A DNA stretch of 64,000 nucleotides from Kitagawia praeruptora. Its lineage: Eukaryota > Streptophyta > Magnoliopsida > Apiales > Apiaceae. A program made the translations under genes and the position numbers. The stretch spans positions 65,226,001 through 65,290,000 of the forward strand of contig CM075352.1 of NCBI GenBank assembly GCA_037693485.1, in the 5' to 3' direction. Below are positions 22,099 to 34,866 of this stretch, in pieces (the first letter of the stretch is position 1; each line of letters starts with the position of its first letter). Under the pieces are notes generated by a model. It ran no database searches. It was not told the DNA's origin and saw only the letters and a program-made list of their open reading frames with translations.

Positions 22099-22691
22099 TA
22101 TTAAAAAAATTAATAAAAATGTGTTTGCTATAAAAATGTAAAAAACCCATAAAATTATTATTATGTTGGACCCAACAAAAAAAAATGGCACTTAGCGTAC
22201 ATGACTCCAAGGGCACAAAAAGTACTCGTCTTGTCTTGATATACACATTTGTAAATTTGCTGTTTCATCTCCTTGTCAATTGTGTCATTTTGCGACAATT
22301 TCAAAGATATATAGTACTCAAGGAAGATAAAATTTGTAGTTGCAACGTGCAATAACTACTACAACCACTAATCGGTAACTAATCAGATACGCCTCGCATC
22401 GTTGAAATAGTTGTACAAGTTCCTCGTGACTATCTACCACCCCCAGTAATGTGATCAACATTGATTTTATTTTCCAACCAACAAACTTTTTATAGTGGAT
22501 ACAAGTGAACTTTTTATTACAACGCGTGCATGCATTAATATTTAGCTAGCTATTGAACCAGATTTTTAGACTCAATTAACTGATAACCAATCTGCAGCTA
22601 TCTGTTTCACCTTTACAAAAACACACTGTACTTAAGTCAATTGAGTTTACTACATTTGACATAAACTTGTTTGTACAGATAAGTTCACAAA

Positions 22692-24209
22692 ATGAGAAAG
22701 CTTCTTTTTTTTATTATAGTTTCTGTTTGTGCTGTTGTGAATGCTCAAAATACAAGTACTAGACTTGTTCCAGCAATCATAACCTTTGGGGACTCGGCTG
22801 TAGATGTTGGAAACAATGACTATCTACCTTTCACCATCTTCAAGGCTAATTATCCTCCTTACGGAAGGGATTTCGTAAAACATAAAGCTACGGGAAGGTT
22901 CTGCAATGGCAAATTAGTCACTGATATTACTGGTAAGTTGTTGTTGCTGTGTCTGTGTGTATTTGTCGTTGACGCCTGCATGGAAAATTTGCAATTTACC
23001 GCTTAATTCTTATATATGTCTATGCTAATGCAGCTGATACTCTTGGATTTACAACTTACCCACCAGCATATCTAAGCCCACAAGCATCCGGGAAGAATCT
23101 TCTTATTGGAGCCAACTTTGCTTCAGCTGCATCTGGCTATGATGAAAAAACAGCTCTTTTGAATGTACATTTATTTTTGTTTGCTTCGTTTGAGTTTTGA
23201 AATTCATGTATTTGTCAGAAAGTTCGTATTAATTTGAGTATAGTAGTAAGTAGAATTAACAGTAGTGGTTGATTTGGTTGCAGCATGCTATATCGTTGAC
23301 ACAACAGTTGCAGTACTACAAACAATATCAAGCCAAACTAGCAGCAGTAGCAGGAAGTAGTAAAGCGGCATCCATATTGAAGGAAGCATTGTATCTAGCA
23401 AGCTTCGGAAGTAGTGATTTTCTTCAAAACTATTATGTTAACCCCTTAATTAACAAAATCTATACTCCAGATCGATACGCTTCTAATCTTGTCCATATAT
23501 ATGAAGGCTTCATCAAGGTAAGTGCAATAAGCTCCTTTATTCTCGATTGATTTTAATGAACTCTGTTAACTTACAACTGTATTTATTAAGTTGGAATTCG
23601 CCAACAAAACTTTAAACTGATTTAGTATTATTTTTGTCCATGGTTTCCAATAGGACCTGCATGCTTTGGGAGCCAGGAGAATTGGAGTGACTTCTCTGCC
23701 ACCACTTGGATGCCTTCCGTTAGCTAGAACTTTGTTCGGATTCCACCAGGGAGGGTGTGTGTCTAAGATTAATGCTGTTTCAAAGGATTTCAATAAGAAA
23801 ATAAAGACAGCTACTTTGCAACTCCAGAAGCAATTTCCTGACCTCAAAATTGCAGTCTTTGACATTTTTAAACCCCTCTATGATGTTATTTCTTCTCCAT
23901 CAAAAAATGGTATGTAACCAGAAACTTAGTTCAGTCAATCAAGCTACTCTTTTTGTTCCAATCAATCACTAACATTTGTTTTCTTCATTTTGTCATATGT
24001 TTGTATTGTCAGGTTTTTTGGTGGCAAACAGGGGTTGCTGTGGAATGGGTAAATTGGAGGCCACTATACTGCTGTGTAATCCCAAGTCAATAGGAACTTG
24101 TAAGAATGCAACTCAATTTGTGTTTTGGGATAGTGTACATCCTTCTGAGGCTGCCAATCAGATTCTTGCTGATTCATTGATAATCGAAGGCATCAACCTA
24201 ATCGGATGA
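22692..24209 (+). CDS. GDSL-type esterase/lipase (5 exons, 352 aa)
   Basis: Exons are 22692-22932, 23034-23164, 23284-23517, 23654-23909 and 24013-24209; all junctions are GT-AG and the total of 1059 bp is open. The protein is a secreted serine esterase of the plant SGNH/GDSL family, hydrolysing ester or acyl bonds of lipids or cell-wall substrates. Residues 1-18 are a signal peptide. Block I is FGDSAVDVGNND with the nucleophile Ser35; block II is ANFASAASGY; block III reads FGSSDFLQNYY, where the usual GxND has become SSD, as in the APG-like subgroup; block V is FWDSVHPS with Asp327 and His330. Length is normal for the family. The downstream gene is convergent. The exact substrate cannot be read from sequence. 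This is the best-supported cellular gene here. Confidence 0.93.
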
Positions 24210-24686
24210 TCTATCGATCAAATAAGCCCATCTACTCCATTTGTACAATATACATACTAGTACTTTATGTGGAAAGGATATGCAGATATGGCAAATGATT
24301 GACGTGTATTGCTTGCTAAATCACTTTCCAGATTAATAAAAGTGCTTTTAAAAGATAATGACTAATCCAAAAAATCAATTCTTTTGCAATTCTAATCATC
24401 ATGAACTCATTACTTATAATGGTAAAGCCTGTGTGTGACAACAGCCTTTCATACAATTAGCATGCAAATTTTAATAGCCTTTCATACAGGGCCTGGTATC
24501 AAATGCAGTTACCATGGCAGAATGTAAAGGTTTTGACATAAAAAGTTTTGAATATTACATTGCCAAGAAAACAATACTAGCATATTAAGGGTGGAAATTT
24601 TAGGATTTCACAGTTGGAAATAGGATTAGGGAAGAGAATGGAGGCGGTAGTATGAGACAAGGAATGAATCGTATTACGTGGCAAGG
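24210..24686. other. Convergent intergenic region
   Basis: It contains the 3' UTR of the GDSL gene (AATAAAAG near 24335) and, on the other strand, the 3' UTR of the RRM gene. No further gene is seen. Confidence 0.6.
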
Positions 24687-25972
24687 TCAATAGTTCAAAG
24701 AGCGGGCAAACTTGGCTGGCTTGGCACCACCATAGGTACCGGACTGAGAATAGACATCCCGTACTTTAGAGCGCTGTGAGAGCAACATCTTCTGAGTACC
24801 ATACTTGTTCTTTTCCAGATGCGTTGCACTTGCTTTTGCAAAAGGCCCGGGCTAGCATAAGAAAAACTAATGTGTCACAAAGAGTAACAAGATGGTAAAG
24901 TAAAGAAAATTGATGAACGAATAAGAATAGAATTGGCATGATATATGCAAGGACATTTTGGCATTTTATGCAATAACAAACATTTAAAAAAAAGGTAGGC
25001 GTATATGAAACAGAAATTAGAATGGTTGTAGATACTGAAACAGCAATTCATTATATAAATGAGTATGTAATGTGATATTATATGCTAACAAGATTAATTT
25101 AAATGAACTAATGTAGTTTTCAATAGCATGAGGATCAGAAAGATAAAACATAAATAGAACATACATAATGCTGGCTACTTGAAACCTTTTTGGCAGTTGT
25201 CATGGCCTGTTGAGATTGTCCCATTGGCATCTGCATAACATTTTAAAGGCAATATATAAGAGGCAGAACCTAGCATAAGATAACAAGCTAAGTAATAAAA
25301 ATAGCAGAGATCCCTTACAAATGTGGAATAGCTTGCCTGGTAACCGTGTGCTGTAAAGGTACATGATGATGTATTATACTGATTGGTGTGTTTCTGGCTT
25401 GAGTTCATGTGTGCTGCAGGAACAACATTAGAAATAAAGGGGGCACTGTAGCTGTATGCAAGGAATGGAGAATGAAAACCACTGTAGTTGGGAGTATAAA
25501 GAGATGGGGGAAGGAGTGCAAAACGATCTTGCCAATTCTTTCTGTGTTCTTCCCGAGACCGAGCAACAGTCACATGGAGACATGTTCCTTCCACAATATT
25601 TCCTTGCAAAAAACAATTTCAATTTAATAAATGATAAAAGCACATATTGAATAGTGTAAAGGATATAAAGATTACCATTTAGTGAATCCAGAGCCATCTT
25701 TGCTTCTTCCACAGTAGAGAAGTTTACAAAGCCAAATCCCTTGCTAAATCCATTGTAATGACGCATCACTTTCGCTGAAGTCACCTTCCCATAAGCACCA
25801 AAGATTTGTTCTAATTTTTTGTCATCGATGGATATATTGAGATTCTTCACAAATAGATTTGAGGCCTGCAATTTCTGAGTGTGGTAGTTCATCAGATCTT
25901 TGTTAGCATATAATAAGAGATCTTTCCTTTCAGCTTTTCTCTGAGCCTTCCCTACATACAGCTTATTCGATC
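24687..25972 (-). CDS. Poly(A)-binding-protein-like RRM protein, 3' half only
   Basis: Visible exons (minus strand) are 25676-25972, 25319-25602, 25165-25230 and 24687-24851, with GT-AG junctions and compatible phases, giving about 270 residues to the stop. The first exon starts in phase 1 with SNKLYVGKAQRKAER, the end of an RRM3. A complete RRM4-type domain follows, with RNP2 LFVKNL and RNP1 KGFGFVNF. After it come HRKNWQDRF, a Tyr/Ser/Pro-rich linker and the C-terminus KFARSLNY. Poly(A)-binding proteins bind mRNA tails; this one lacks a recognisable C-terminal MLLE domain. The exons for RRM1-RRM3 are absent: 58 bp upstream of the acceptor lies the LTR at 26030. The gene is either 5'-truncated or has a huge intron holding the retrotransposon array. 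Confidence 0.82.
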
Positions 25973-26029
25973 CTGTTTACAAGAGAAAAAAGCATATAAA
26001 TTTCAAGATTCATCGATGAGTCTGTAAGG

Positions 26030-27034
26030 TGTTATAGCCAAAATTCGGTTCGGGTATTTTCAAGATGGATTCGGGTCAAATACGGGTTCAATTTGGGGAA
26101 TTCTAGGATTAATTAGGGTTTTGGCAGAAAAGAGATAAGTCAGGCCGCGCCCTCTCTTTCTCAACAAAGAGGGCGCGCCCTAAATATAAAACATGGGGAC
26201 AAATTGATTCAAGGTGATTTTCTGAGAAGACATTGAAGAAATCTTTCTTAGGATTCCACTCAAGAGTGGATTCCATTCAAGATGGGATTCTACCCAAGCT
26301 GGAATTCCAGAAGTTGAAGAATTCCCTCCTGTCGTATCTCAGGAGGGGGATGTCCGTCGCAGAAGGCCTCCAGGGGTTTGCCTGGATATAAGGACCCTTC
26401 TTAGACACTAAGGGCACGCCCTAAGGTGGAAAGATGGGGACTTTTTGGTGTGTGCTTTGGGAGCTCTGTTCCTGTAGCCAATGGGCGCGCCCTCATTGGG
26501 GAACTTTGGAGTAATCCTGCACTTTGCACCCAAAAGCTCTGGATCACCTGTCCTGCTATCTGGTGGGTGCTTCTCATTCGGGGGACAGGGATGCGTTCTG
26601 CACTTGGGGTAAATCACGGCTATACCTGCATCCTTGAAATCAAGAAATAGCTGGTAGCGGATAGGACTAGTCCTCGACGGGGGAAGTTTCCTTATCCGTG
26701 AAGTCTTGAGATCCTGGATGAGCCTTGGGCCTTTGTGGTTAGGCCTCATAGTAGAACATTCTGGAAGCTGGTCCGTTATCCAAGCCCAATTGGGTTTCTT
26801 GCTCTCCAAGAACTACGTATGGCTTGATCCCCTATAAATACCGGGGTACGTAGGCCGATTGAGGGGTTGGAAGTCGAGAGCTCTGAATAGCCGCCACTAA
26901 CCCTATCAATCTCAGCCACCAATTACACACAGCAACCACACGCCACCACTCTTTTCGGCAAAGAACCACCGCTGTAGATCTTGTTTCCGGCATCGTACCT
27001 CGAATTTTATTGTTACCAAATTCCTACGTCAACA
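26030..27034 (+). repeat. Tat element LTR (first)
   Basis: It runs TGTTATAGCC to CTACGTCAACA (TG...CA), 1005 bp. It contains the palindrome GGGCGCGCCC at 26171 and 26483 and a TATAAATA promoter box at 26833-26840. Its near-identical partner is 50416-51420. Open frames within it are not genes. Confidence 0.92.
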
Positions 27035-27056
27035 AATTAGCGCTAGAAGGAGGGGA
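27035..27056 (+). other. Putative primer-binding site and leader of Tat copy 1
   Basis: Right after the LTR the sequence is AATTAGCGCTAGAAGGAGGG. The second copy (51421) has AATTGGCGCTAGAAGGAGGG, so the first copy has lost the TGG that pairs with a tRNA CCA end. The matching tRNA was not determined. Confidence 0.55.
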
Positions 27057-27088
27057 GCCAATCAAGATCTTCATCTTAGGAGGAAAAG

Positions 27089-30000
27089 ATGTCTCACAAT
27101 CAACGCAGGGGTTCTCGCGAAGAAGAAGATTACGATTCTGAAGATAGTTTGGGGGGTAACCAAACCCACCATGAGGCTTATGTTCCGGAAGAAGTTCATC
27201 AGGGGACTCCCATCACCGTGGGTGGTCAACCGCCTGTTCTTATCAGTAACGCGGCATTAATGGAACAACTGTACCGCATGGGTGATGCCCTAAATGATTT
27301 CGGGGCAAGGTTGTGTTCTGTGGATGAAAATCAGGGATCAAGGAGAAAATCTCGGAGTATCCCACGAAATCATCATCGAACAGGGAAAGCCCTTCAAGTC
27401 GAGGAAAGCTCTCGTAGAGACGGCGAAGTGCAAGAGAAGAGATTTCAGCTAATAACTCCTCGAAGGTTAGAATTCTCTGAGCCTATTATTGAACATCCTA
27501 GTGAAGATAATTCTGAGCGCAGGTTGTTGAATCCTGAATCTAGGGCGCGCCCTCACCGGTCAGGCGCACCCCTAGTGAGATTCAGCGGGATGAAGAACAG
27601 ATTGCTAAGGAGAAGAGAGATTTTGCAAGTTTGAAAGAACTCCTTGGAATAAGGCTTAATGATGATGACCTTAGAATATATCTCCTCGAACTTCAGAAGA
27701 AAGACAAAAATTTGGAATCGCGGCCCCGTGATCCACAGCGCGCGCCCCTGTCGGTGACAGGTCGAGGCCCCTTGGACATGAGCGAGCCCTTCCTCAAAGT
27801 GGAAATCCACAGCGTGCGCCCCCTGTCGATGACAGGACGCGGCCCCTTGGACTTGAACAAGCTCCTTATCAAGGCAATGCTGGAAAACGAAATAGCCGTG
27901 ATGACGGTGATAGAAGAATGGAGTTATACAGAGGCGACATGCGACCTCGTAATAAAGTGGGCGCGCCCACAGGTTTTAGACCTCCTCGCATTCATCAAGT
28001 ACCTTCGAGCACTTCAAAAGAGTCCAGGTCAAGGACGCGCCCTAACTCAGGGGAACAAAATCAAAGAGGATCGCGAGAAAATCCACTACCTCGAGGGAAT
28101 CAACGGCCTCAGGGAAATCCAGAGAATGAGGGAAATCCTCAAGGTCAGCAAACTCAAACTCAAGGGGATGTCGAGGTTCAACCTCAAGCAGGAACTCAAG
28201 GAGGTGTTCTGACAGCGGCTCCACCTCCACCCCCGGGGGGTACTCAAACTGCGGCACAACCAAATATTCAAAATGTTCCCGGGGTTGGGACTTTCAATGT
28301 GGATGACTTGAAGAAGCTCCTTGCTCACTTGGATGGAGGAAGAATATCTGCTACTGCACAAACATCCTCTCCATTCTCAACCGAAGTAAGAGAGGCGCAG
28401 CTTCCTACTGGGTATAGATCTATGACAAATGATTTGCGCTTTCATGGAAATGCAGACCCTGTTGAATTCCTCGGACGCTTTAATATCGAGATGGATGTCT
28501 ATCAAGTGACAGAGCTGGCCAAGTGTCGATTGTTGGCAGCAACTTTCAGGGAGAGTGCTCAGTAATGGTTTCAGAAACTTGGCCCGGGAGTTATTACATC
28601 TTGGCAGGTGATGAGGAATTTGTTTTTGACTAAATTCCAGGCGGCGGTGAAATATGCCCCTCCAGTAACAACTTTGGCCAATATCAAGCAGAGGGAAGGT
28701 GAAAGTCTGCAATCCTACTTCAAGAGATTCAACTCGGAATCAACTCTGGTGAGAGGAGCAACTGACGAAACGCTCAAGAGTTTCTTAATAGCTGGGTTGT
28801 CAGTAGGAACTGACTTTTGGAAGCATCTTCAAGGGAGAGATCCGCCCACTCTAGCCGATGTGTTTGCACAGGCTGAGTCTTTCAAGATTGTAGAGCAATC
28901 CTTAGCAGACAATCGGAAATCAGATTCTCAAAGCGGTGTTAAGGGAAAGACTAACAAGAGGAAGGACAGGTCACCTAGCCCAATACGTCGTATAGCGACT
29001 GGTGCTAATCGAGTGAATTTAACTGATTCTAGAAGAAATTGGGGCCCCCCAGATACTTACACCTATAATCAAAGGTCGGGTAATTATACTCCCCTTGCAG
29101 TCTCCATTGAACATATCTTCGAAGTAAACAAAAATAAAGGATTTTTCAGGAAGCCAGAGCCTCTCTCTTCTTGGAAAAGCAAAGACAAGAAAAAGTATTA
29201 TGAATTCCATGAGTCTTCAGGGCACAATACTCACGAATGCCGTCAATTGAAGGATGAAATTGAATATTTAATCAAAGAAGGGTATTTGGCGGAATGGATT
29301 GTCAGAGAGGTGAAAAAACATAGGGAGAATCCTGATAAAAGAGATGGAGGGCGCGCCCTCCATGTTGATGGCAAGCCTGAAGAGAAGAAGTTTGTCAAGG
29401 AAGGAAGTATTCACACTATCTTTGGTGGACACCACCTGGGAGGTGACAGCAATCATGCTATGGAGAGGTATACTAGGGAAGCAAGATACCGACCTCTTAC
29501 AAATGTGAATAGTTTGGAATTGAGGCCGCCTAAATTGTTCAAAGGAGAATTTGCTGATATCACTTTCACTGAAGAAGAAGCAAGATGGGTACACCATCCT
29601 CATAATGATGCTTTGGTGGTGGCAATTCAGATTGGGTCCAAGAATGTGCATCGAGTTTTTGTTGATAATGGAAGTTCGGTGAATATTCTGTATTACAGCA
29701 CTTACCAAAAGCTGGGACTTCTAGATAAGGATATGATTCAAGATAACGGATGGATCTATGGTTTTTCGGGCGAATCTGTAAAGGTCATGGGAGCTATCAG
29801 GTTACCAGTAACTCTCGGGGAAGGAACTCTTTCTGTGACTCAAATGATGGATTTCATGATTTTGAATGTGGAATCGTCACACAACGCTTTAGTAGGACGT
29901 CCTTTGTTAAAAGAAATGAAGGTTGTGACCTCCATATATCATCTTGCAATGAAGTTTCCTACACTAAACGGTGTGGGAACAATCCGAGGATCCCAGCATG

Positions 30001-30698
30001 ATTCGAGAGATTGTTATCACAAGGCAATCAAGGGATTCAGGAAACTGCAGAATGGAGGGCGCGCCCCCAATGAAAGTAGTTCAGGGGTTATGAGTATTGT
30101 CCCGGGAGAAGTAAAAGTACACTATCTTGTGCAAGAACCAGTAGAAGACGCGCCCCCATTTAGGGCGCGCCCTGAGGAGAGTATTCCAGTGCTTGATGAT
30201 CTTCAGGATGGGATTCTAGAGGAAATTGAAGAATACTCAGAGGAGGTGATTTCAGTTAATATTAGAGGTGAACAGGTTGAAGGGAGGCGAATGTTACTTG
30301 AACGCTTGGTGCATACCCTTGTTGAGGAAGACTTCCCTCTTAAAGAGGATGCGCCCTCCAAGGATGCAGCACCAATCGAGGATCCACGAAACCTTGATTT
30401 TGATCTAGATCCGAGAACGCCACAACCTGTGGAAAAGACTGGTCCTGCAGAGGATACCATCCCAATCATGGTGGATGAGAAAGATGCAGGTAAAATTTTG
30501 AGAATTGGATCTCAACTGAATTCCAAGCTGAGAGGAATGCTCACCAATTTTCTCTTGAATAACTTGGATGTATTTGCTTGGAGTCATGCTGATATGGTGG
30601 GAATCGATCCAGAGGTTATGTGTCATCATCTGAACATAGATCCCACCAAGAAAGGAATTCGCCAGAAACGTCGACCTGTAAGTGGAGAAAGAGCTATA
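27089..30698 (+). pseudogene. gag-protease region, Tat copy 1
   Basis: It starts with MSHNQRRGSREEE, homologous throughout to 51475-55091. Domains in order: charged N-terminal region, gag core (MTNDLRFHG...DPVEFLGRF near 28430), a zinc-knuckle-like CRQLKDEIE segment, and an aspartic protease with FVDNGSSVNILY near 29660. Against the second copy it has a 1-bp loss in the C-run at 27744-27748 and a TAA in place of CAA at 28563-28565. It is therefore cut into frames 27089-27634, 27631-28212, 27918-28565 and 28608-30701. A frame change at the palindrome near 27542 is shared with copy 2. The coding sequence continues across the copia insertion into RT. Confidence 0.85.
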
Positions 30699-32139
30699 TG
30701 ATACTCCTATGGTTTTGATGATCACATTCAGCAAGCTATTTGCTTGTAGTTTGATATAAAACATTGTGTTATGGTTGTACTAACTTGGTTTTGCAGGGTA
30801 TATTAAGCCTACTAATTGTTTACAGAGAATATATATACAGCAAGCCATTTGGTGTTACAACAGAGACAGTTTGGCAAGCCATTTGCACTGACAGACACAA
30901 ACAGCAAGCCATTTGCAAACTGCCAGAAATCCTGAAGATAAAGATCAAGATTAATTCTCATGGATGTAATTCAGGAAATATATTGTGAGGGTTCTTTATT
31001 ATATAATACGTACACAATATATTCTAGAGCTCAAATCTTTTCAAACATCTTTCTTTAAATTATTTTATAAAACTTATAGGAGTTTCCTTATTTAAAAGAT
31101 TTCTTTCTACAAAATCTCCTATACGCGTTTTATATCTATACAAATCAGAAGGGTTATGCTTTCATCGAATTCTTTCTTCCAAACCCTCTGTCTAACGTTC
31201 ACAAGAACGTTTGTAAAATCTCTAACCAATTGAACGTTGGAAATTGATTCTAATCGTTCGAATAATTGGTGATTGATTTTCTGAACGTTGGTGTGAAGCT
31301 TTATAAACCCGATTCTTGTGTTCATTCGTTTCTAACAATCTAGAGAAAAATATTCAAGCACACAAGAACACACATAACTCAGTTTTTCATTGCTATATCC
31401 ATTCGATTCTCTCGAGCTCTTAATATATCATATACGTGTTATATCTTAGAGAGTTCATTAGGTTGAGTTGTATTGATTCAAACATTTTATTGTTCAATTT
31501 GTATTGAATATTTGCTATACAAGTTTGGCTTAAAGTTTTGGGTGGGTCGAACTAGACTAGAGAAGGATACTTTGGAAGTATTGCTTAGAGAGTTGGTTCA
31601 GCACAGTAAACAGCAAGCCATTTGTCAGCAGGATTGGTAAGGATTAGTTGCTGGGCATATTGGCTAGGGAACAAGGGTTTGGTGAACGTTGCTAGAGAAG
31701 TATACTTGGGAAGTATAGCTTAGAGAGCAAGTTCAGAAACAGGTGTTCAGCAAGCCATTTGTCAGCAGCTGGGATAAAAGGGAGATATATTATTGTATCT
31801 TGTAATTGGTTTATTTCGTTGATCAATAATATATTCTCTTACCAAGTTGGTAAGGGACCAGGACGTAGACCATAGGGGATTAGGGGTCGAACCTGGCTAA
31901 AAGTCTCTGTGTGTTCTTTATTTTCTGCTCTTTACTTATTGCTTGCATTTAGCTTACTGTTTATGCACTTTACTGCACTTATTGTCTTTACATTCAGCAT
32001 ACTGTTTGCAATCAGCTTACCATTTGTCTCTGCATAAAACGAAATCAGTAAGCTGTTTCTGGTAATTTTTAAAATCGGACTTAGTTGAATATAGTTAGCC
32101 ATTTACACCTATTCACCCCCCTCTAGGTGTGCATTTTCA
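30699..32139 (+). repeat. Copia left LTR, copy 1
   Basis: A 1441-bp LTR starting TGATACTCCT and ending CATTTTCA. It contains about seven copies of the motif CAGCAAGCCATTTG or close variants. Confidence 0.92.
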
Positions 32140-32195
32140 TTTGGTATCAGAGCTTTGGTGTACTAACATTTCTGTAACAGGAAAGTACAGATCCT

Positions 32196-33782
32196 ATGGC
32201 ACCCGCTTATGTAGAAGGAGATTATTTAGAGATGCCACCACTTCTCAATGGGATTGAAAATTATGATGCTTGGAAACAGAGAATGAAGGTGCTTCACAAC
32301 AGAGATGATGCAATTGAATGGAGAGTCATTAAAAAGGGTCCTTTCACTTTTCTTGACAAAGACGGCAAGCCAAAAGACATTGACGATTTCTCAGAATCAG
32401 AATTGATAAAATCAGGCTATAATGGACGAGCAAAGTATACATTAATATGTGGTCTTTCAGAGTCAGATTATGACATGGTCTCCTCATGTAGCACTGCAAA
32501 AGACATATGGGATACCTTAAAAATGCATTATAAAGCTACAACAACAAAACAGCGTGCTGATTTGAAAGATAAAAGGAAGTCAAAGGCTCCATTGACTTGG
32601 AATGATGGAAAATCTATTTCTGGTGAAGTACCAAGTGAAGAGATAATAAACTCTACATTTGTTGGCATTGATGATATAGGAAACACGAAAGAAGTTCTTG
32701 TAAATAGTGATGTGTCTGATTCAGAATCAGATTCTAGTGAGGTAAACTCTTTTCACTCCTGGAAATCTTCTGGAAATATTATTATGGGATCACTAACAAT
32801 GCAGGAATCAAAAAGTGTAACCATTGAAGAACATTTGGCACTAAAGGCTGAAATCAGCAAGCTGATTGATAAGAACGGCTATCTATCCAAAATGGTGAAA
32901 GATTTGTTGCCAAAAATGGAAGAATGGGATTCAACTTCATTCAGTAAAACTACAGAGATCAAGGAACTAAATACTAAGAACAGCCATTTAGAGGCTAATA
33001 TCAAGTTGCTTGAAAGAAGAAACAAGACCTTGACCGAAGAAATCAAAGAGCTAAGGTCTGATGTTAATACTCAAGCTAAAGCATTGGAATCATACAAGAT
33101 AAAGGAATCTAGTCAATCCGAATCCTCAAAATCTACAGAAAAGAGAGTTCAGCAAGCTGAACTCGTCAAACAGCAAGCTGAAGTGATCACCCTCCTAGAA
33201 ACAGAAGTTAAAGATCTCAAGAAGGGCATGGAAACTTTTGTTCAAGGTGAAGACACTTTAAAAACAATGATGAAGAAGGCAAATATACCTTTGGTCAGAG
33301 AAGGTGTTGGTCTAAACTTCAACAAGAAAGATAAGGTGCTCAAATATGATGGAAGGAATGGCATTCCCTACAATTATGCTATGCCATGGAAGGCATGCAA
33401 CAAATGTGGTGGAAAAGGACATCTGGAAAAGAATTGTGTGGTTCAAGTATATCATAAGACGAAAACAACATACCAGAATGGATCAGTCAGACAGAAAATA
33501 GCTTACCAGAATGGACCAGACAGGAAACAAACAGCATACCAGAATGAAAATAGTAGAAGACAAACAGCTTACCAGAATGGATCAGTCAGACAACAGTCAG
33601 CATACCAGAAAGCAAATGACAGAAGACAAACAGCTTACCATTATCAGTCTGGCAGAACACAAAGGACTACAAATCAAGCACCAAAAGTGATACAACAGTG
33701 GATCAAGAAATCTGATCTACATGTTCTTTATGTCCTATCAACAAACCATGGTGGATCCAATAAAATTTGGGTACTCAAGTAG
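32196..33782 (+). CDS. Copia gag-like protein, intact in copy 1 (528 aa)
   Basis: The ATG at 32196 follows the PBS by about 40 bp. Residues 1-130 match the N-terminal gag of plant copia elements (NYDAWKQRMKVLHNRDD, then DIWDTLKMHY). Residues about 210-350 are a long coiled coil rich in Glu/Lys/Leu. A CCHC zinc knuckle, C-NK-C-GGKG-H-LEKN-C, lies near residue 405. After it come about six repeats of a 12-residue unit built on TAYQNGSVRQ. It would form the particle and bind RNA. Its paralogue at 56588 has a nonsense codon. No pol follows. Confidence 0.85.
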   Translation: MAPAYVEGDYLEMPPLLNGIENYDAWKQRMKVLHNRDDAIEWRVIKKGPFTFLDKDGKPKDIDDFSESELIKSGYNGRAKYTLICGLSESDYDMVSSCSTAKDIWDTLKMHYKATTTKQRADLKDKRKSKAPLTWNDGKSISGEVPSEEIINSTFVGIDDIGNTKEVLVNSDVSDSESDSSEVNSFHSWKSSGNIIMGSLTMQESKSVTIEEHLALKAEISKLIDKNGYLSKMVKDLLPKMEEWDSTSFSKTTEIKELNTKNSHLEANIKLLERRNKTLTEEIKELRSDVNTQAKALESYKIKESSQSESSKSTEKRVQQAELVKQQAEVITLLETEVKDLKKGMETFVQGEDTLKTMMKKANIPLVREGVGLNFNKKDKVLKYDGRNGIPYNYAMPWKACNKCGGKGHLEKNCVVQVYHKTKTTYQNGSVRQKIAYQNGPDRKQTAYQNENSRRQTAYQNGSVRQQSAYQKANDRRQTAYHYQSGRTQRTTNQAPKVIQQWIKKSDLHVLYVLSTNHGGSNKIWVLK

Positions 33783-34866
33783 TAAGTATGTTATTTGTCC
33801 TCGTACATTTCTTTGAATATGATTATATTATTCTTGTGGTACTAACGAGATTCCTCTAGTACATAGATGGGACAAATATATGTTTATGTATTGTATTATG
33901 CATTCGTACATAGATGGGACAAATATATGTATATGTATTGTATTATGCAAGAAACAAGAAAGAAGAATACTATTATGATCAGTTGGAATGTATATTGTCT
34001 AATCAGCAAACTATTTTCCAATCCAGAAGAACAATTGTTATCGATGAATATCCTGGAAATGTGTTTTCAGCATGCTGTTTTGATTTATTCAACTTTATAA
34101 TTAACTAGCCTCATGCTTGTTAAATGCTTTACCACATGTTTTATTCGTATATGATTATCTTCTTGACCCTTTTATGATGATGTCATAGGGGGAGAAGAAC
34201 ATGAATACATGAGGATAAAAATAGCTATAATGTTATATGTTGGATTTATCACTAATGTTTCATGCAGGGATGAGTCGTATTTATATCTTATTGCATATGA
34301 TGAATTGTGCTAACCTGATTATATGATGAGATATTATGTTAATCAGGGGGAGCATTGTTTTAGGGGGAGCAACATAGTCTCTCCGATGTATTCAAGTATG
34401 TCATCATCAAAAAGGGGGAGAATGTTACCGTGATGTTTTGATGATGAATACAAAGGTAACTTGGTGATGTTATGAAAAGTCAAAGATTTAAAGCTATCTA
34501 TCTGTTCAGCTTCCAGAACCAAAACAGCAAGCTGACATGAACTCGCCAGAACCAAAACAGCAAGCTGACAGCACAGAATGGGTAACGTTGGCTTACCATT
34601 TGTATCTGAACTGTTTATATGCTACTATCATGATTTGTTCTCTATGCTTATTCCAGACCTGAACTAATGTTTCTTTTTGATGGATTAAGGGGGAGAAATT
34701 TAGGAGAACTTATTTGCTTGTTTGGTCAAGATATTCGATTTGGATATAATTAATTATGCTTGTTTATCTTGAATCAGTTTTATATCAAAATGTACTAATA
34801 TGCAGGGATTTAGGGGGAGCTTTCTTATTCTCCTAAATATTGTGTAATCATAAAAAAGGGGGAGAT
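33783..34866 (+). other. Copia internal non-coding region with repeated purine tracts
   Basis: No gene is seen. GTACATAGATGGGACAAATA occurs twice in tandem (33860, 33907). Seven GGGGGAG words occur (near 34188, 34345, 34363, 34413, 34689, 34811 and 34857), only the last being the PPT next to the LTR. Further CAGCAAGCTGAC motifs lie at 34528 and 34558. Confidence 0.75.

Noticed and set aside
26408..26809. 133-aa minus-strand frame in the LTR (also at 50794-51195)
   Set aside because: It lies inside the LTR, opposite to the element, and is conserved only because the LTRs are copies.
30764..30988. 74-aa frame repeated four times in the copia LTRs
   Set aside because: Multiple copies reflect LTR duplication; no codon or domain evidence for a protein.
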